A stretch of DNA of 63,096 bases, from the NCBI RefSeq assembly GCF_025128055.1, contig NZ_JAHLYS010000014.1, positions 1 through 63,096 on the forward strand, written 5' to 3'. This stretch comes from Synechococcus sp. CS-1329 (GTDB lineage Bacteria; Cyanobacteriota; Cyanobacteriia; PCC-6307; Cyanobiaceae). The notes below the pieces were generated by a model. It worked only from the letters and a program-made list of their open reading frames with translations. It made no database searches and was not told where the DNA came from. The position numbers and the translations under genes are program-made. This document shows, piece by piece, positions 62,958-63,096 of the stretch (position 1 is the first letter of the stretch; every line of letters begins with the position of its first letter).

Positions 62958-63096
62958 TGAGGTGGGTGCCTTTTATTGGACAGCTTCGGCCCCTGACATC
63001 GTTAGCCCAGGACGGGAGGAACAGGGTTCTCTCTCAGTGTAGACCTCTTGGGGAGTTCTGCCTCCCAGTGCACTGTGGGGTCTTACATGGCAATAC
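62958..63096 (-). mobile_element. Right end of an IS3-family insertion sequence
   Basis: The plus-strand sequence from 62958 begins TGAGGTGGGTGCC and continues to TTGGACAG, resembling IS3-family terminal repeats (TG...CA ends). A transposase C-terminus lies just inside on the minus strand. The element continues beyond the window, so its length and target duplication cannot be seen. Confidence 0.65.
62973..63095 (-). CDS. IS3-family transposase OrfB, C-terminal fragment
   Basis: Last 40 codons, cut at the window edge, ending with the TAA at 62973-62975. It reads YCHVRPHSALGGRTPQEVY, the near-invariant C-terminal end of the rve/DDE integrase domain in IS3-family OrfB, followed by a 20-residue tail. 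The frame is open to the edge. Catalytic DDE residues would lie outside the window. Confidence 0.75.
   Translation of the reverse strand, partial: YCHVRPHSALGGRTPQEVYTEREPCSSRPGLTMSGAEAVQ

Noticed and set aside
63001-63007. GTTAGCC considered as the right core site of the second attC
   Set aside because: It lies inside the IS3-family transposase fragment (minus-strand reading gives the OrfB C-terminus), and its flanks do not pair with the left arm.

Overview
The window is a chromosomal segment of a high-GC unicellular cyanobacterium. It most resembles the alpha-cyanobacterial Synechococcus/Cyanobium group. Supporting genes are those for oxygenic photosynthesis and carbon concentration (chlI, petG, cytM, a CrtL-type lycopene cyclase, sbtA/sbtB, a CAAD/CURT1-like protein, a CPP1-like J-domain protein), the cyanobacteria-specific families DUF3370, DUF6464, DUF3531, DUF1400 and GuaB3, and a B12-dependent class II ribonucleotide reductase. 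No rRNA, tRNA or CRISPR array was recognised. All family assignments come from reading motifs by eye, with no database search.

Layout. 0.2-7 kb: an Anbu proteasome-like hydrolase, an MFS transporter overlapping head-on with a DUF1400 hydrolase, and a two-gene peptide/nickel-type ABC importer. 7-20 kb: mostly minus-strand housekeeping and photosynthesis genes (hom, sufE, formyl-THF cycloligase, ruvC, chlI, DUF3370, a beta-lactamase-like protein, a SpoU methylase, cytM, rsmD, hisH, a LOG-family protein, trxA, guaB3), with petG as a tiny plus-strand gene. 20-29 kb: CAAD protein, DUF39 protein, gyrA, lycopene cyclase, Usp, a GH57 enzyme and a NYN-domain protein. 29-36 kb: leuA coupled to a sugar-ABC permease, the bicarbonate transporter sbtA with its PII-like regulator sbtB, a UPF0016 cation exporter and a TerC protein. 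36-45 kb: mfd, a C-terminal processing protease, ispG, a family 4 uracil-DNA glycosylase and an aminotransferase. 45-49 kb: a phosphonate/phosphite-type ABC operon whose binding-protein gene has an in-frame TGA. 49-60 kb: SGNH hydrolase, a sigma factor, a DUF92 (VTE6-like) protein, rsmE, an ABC ATPase, hslO, a CPP1-like protein, prfC and nrdJ.

The last 3 kb (about 60.2-63.1 kb) is different. Base composition falls well below that of the rest, codon use changes, and the content is accessory: a MazE/MazF toxin-antitoxin pair, a coiled-coil protein whose C-terminal part resembles predicted nucleases of pPIWI-type defence loci, and a PD-(D/E)XK-like nuclease gene. A near-perfect integron attC-like hairpin (62241-62331) follows the coiled-coil gene. 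A second attC-like left half (62877-62957) follows the nuclease gene and is cut by the right end of an IS3-family element that runs off the window. I read this as a gene-cassette cluster (integron, or attC cluster without a visible integrase) carrying defence-like cargo in a picocyanobacterium-like genome. It is the most interesting part of the window.
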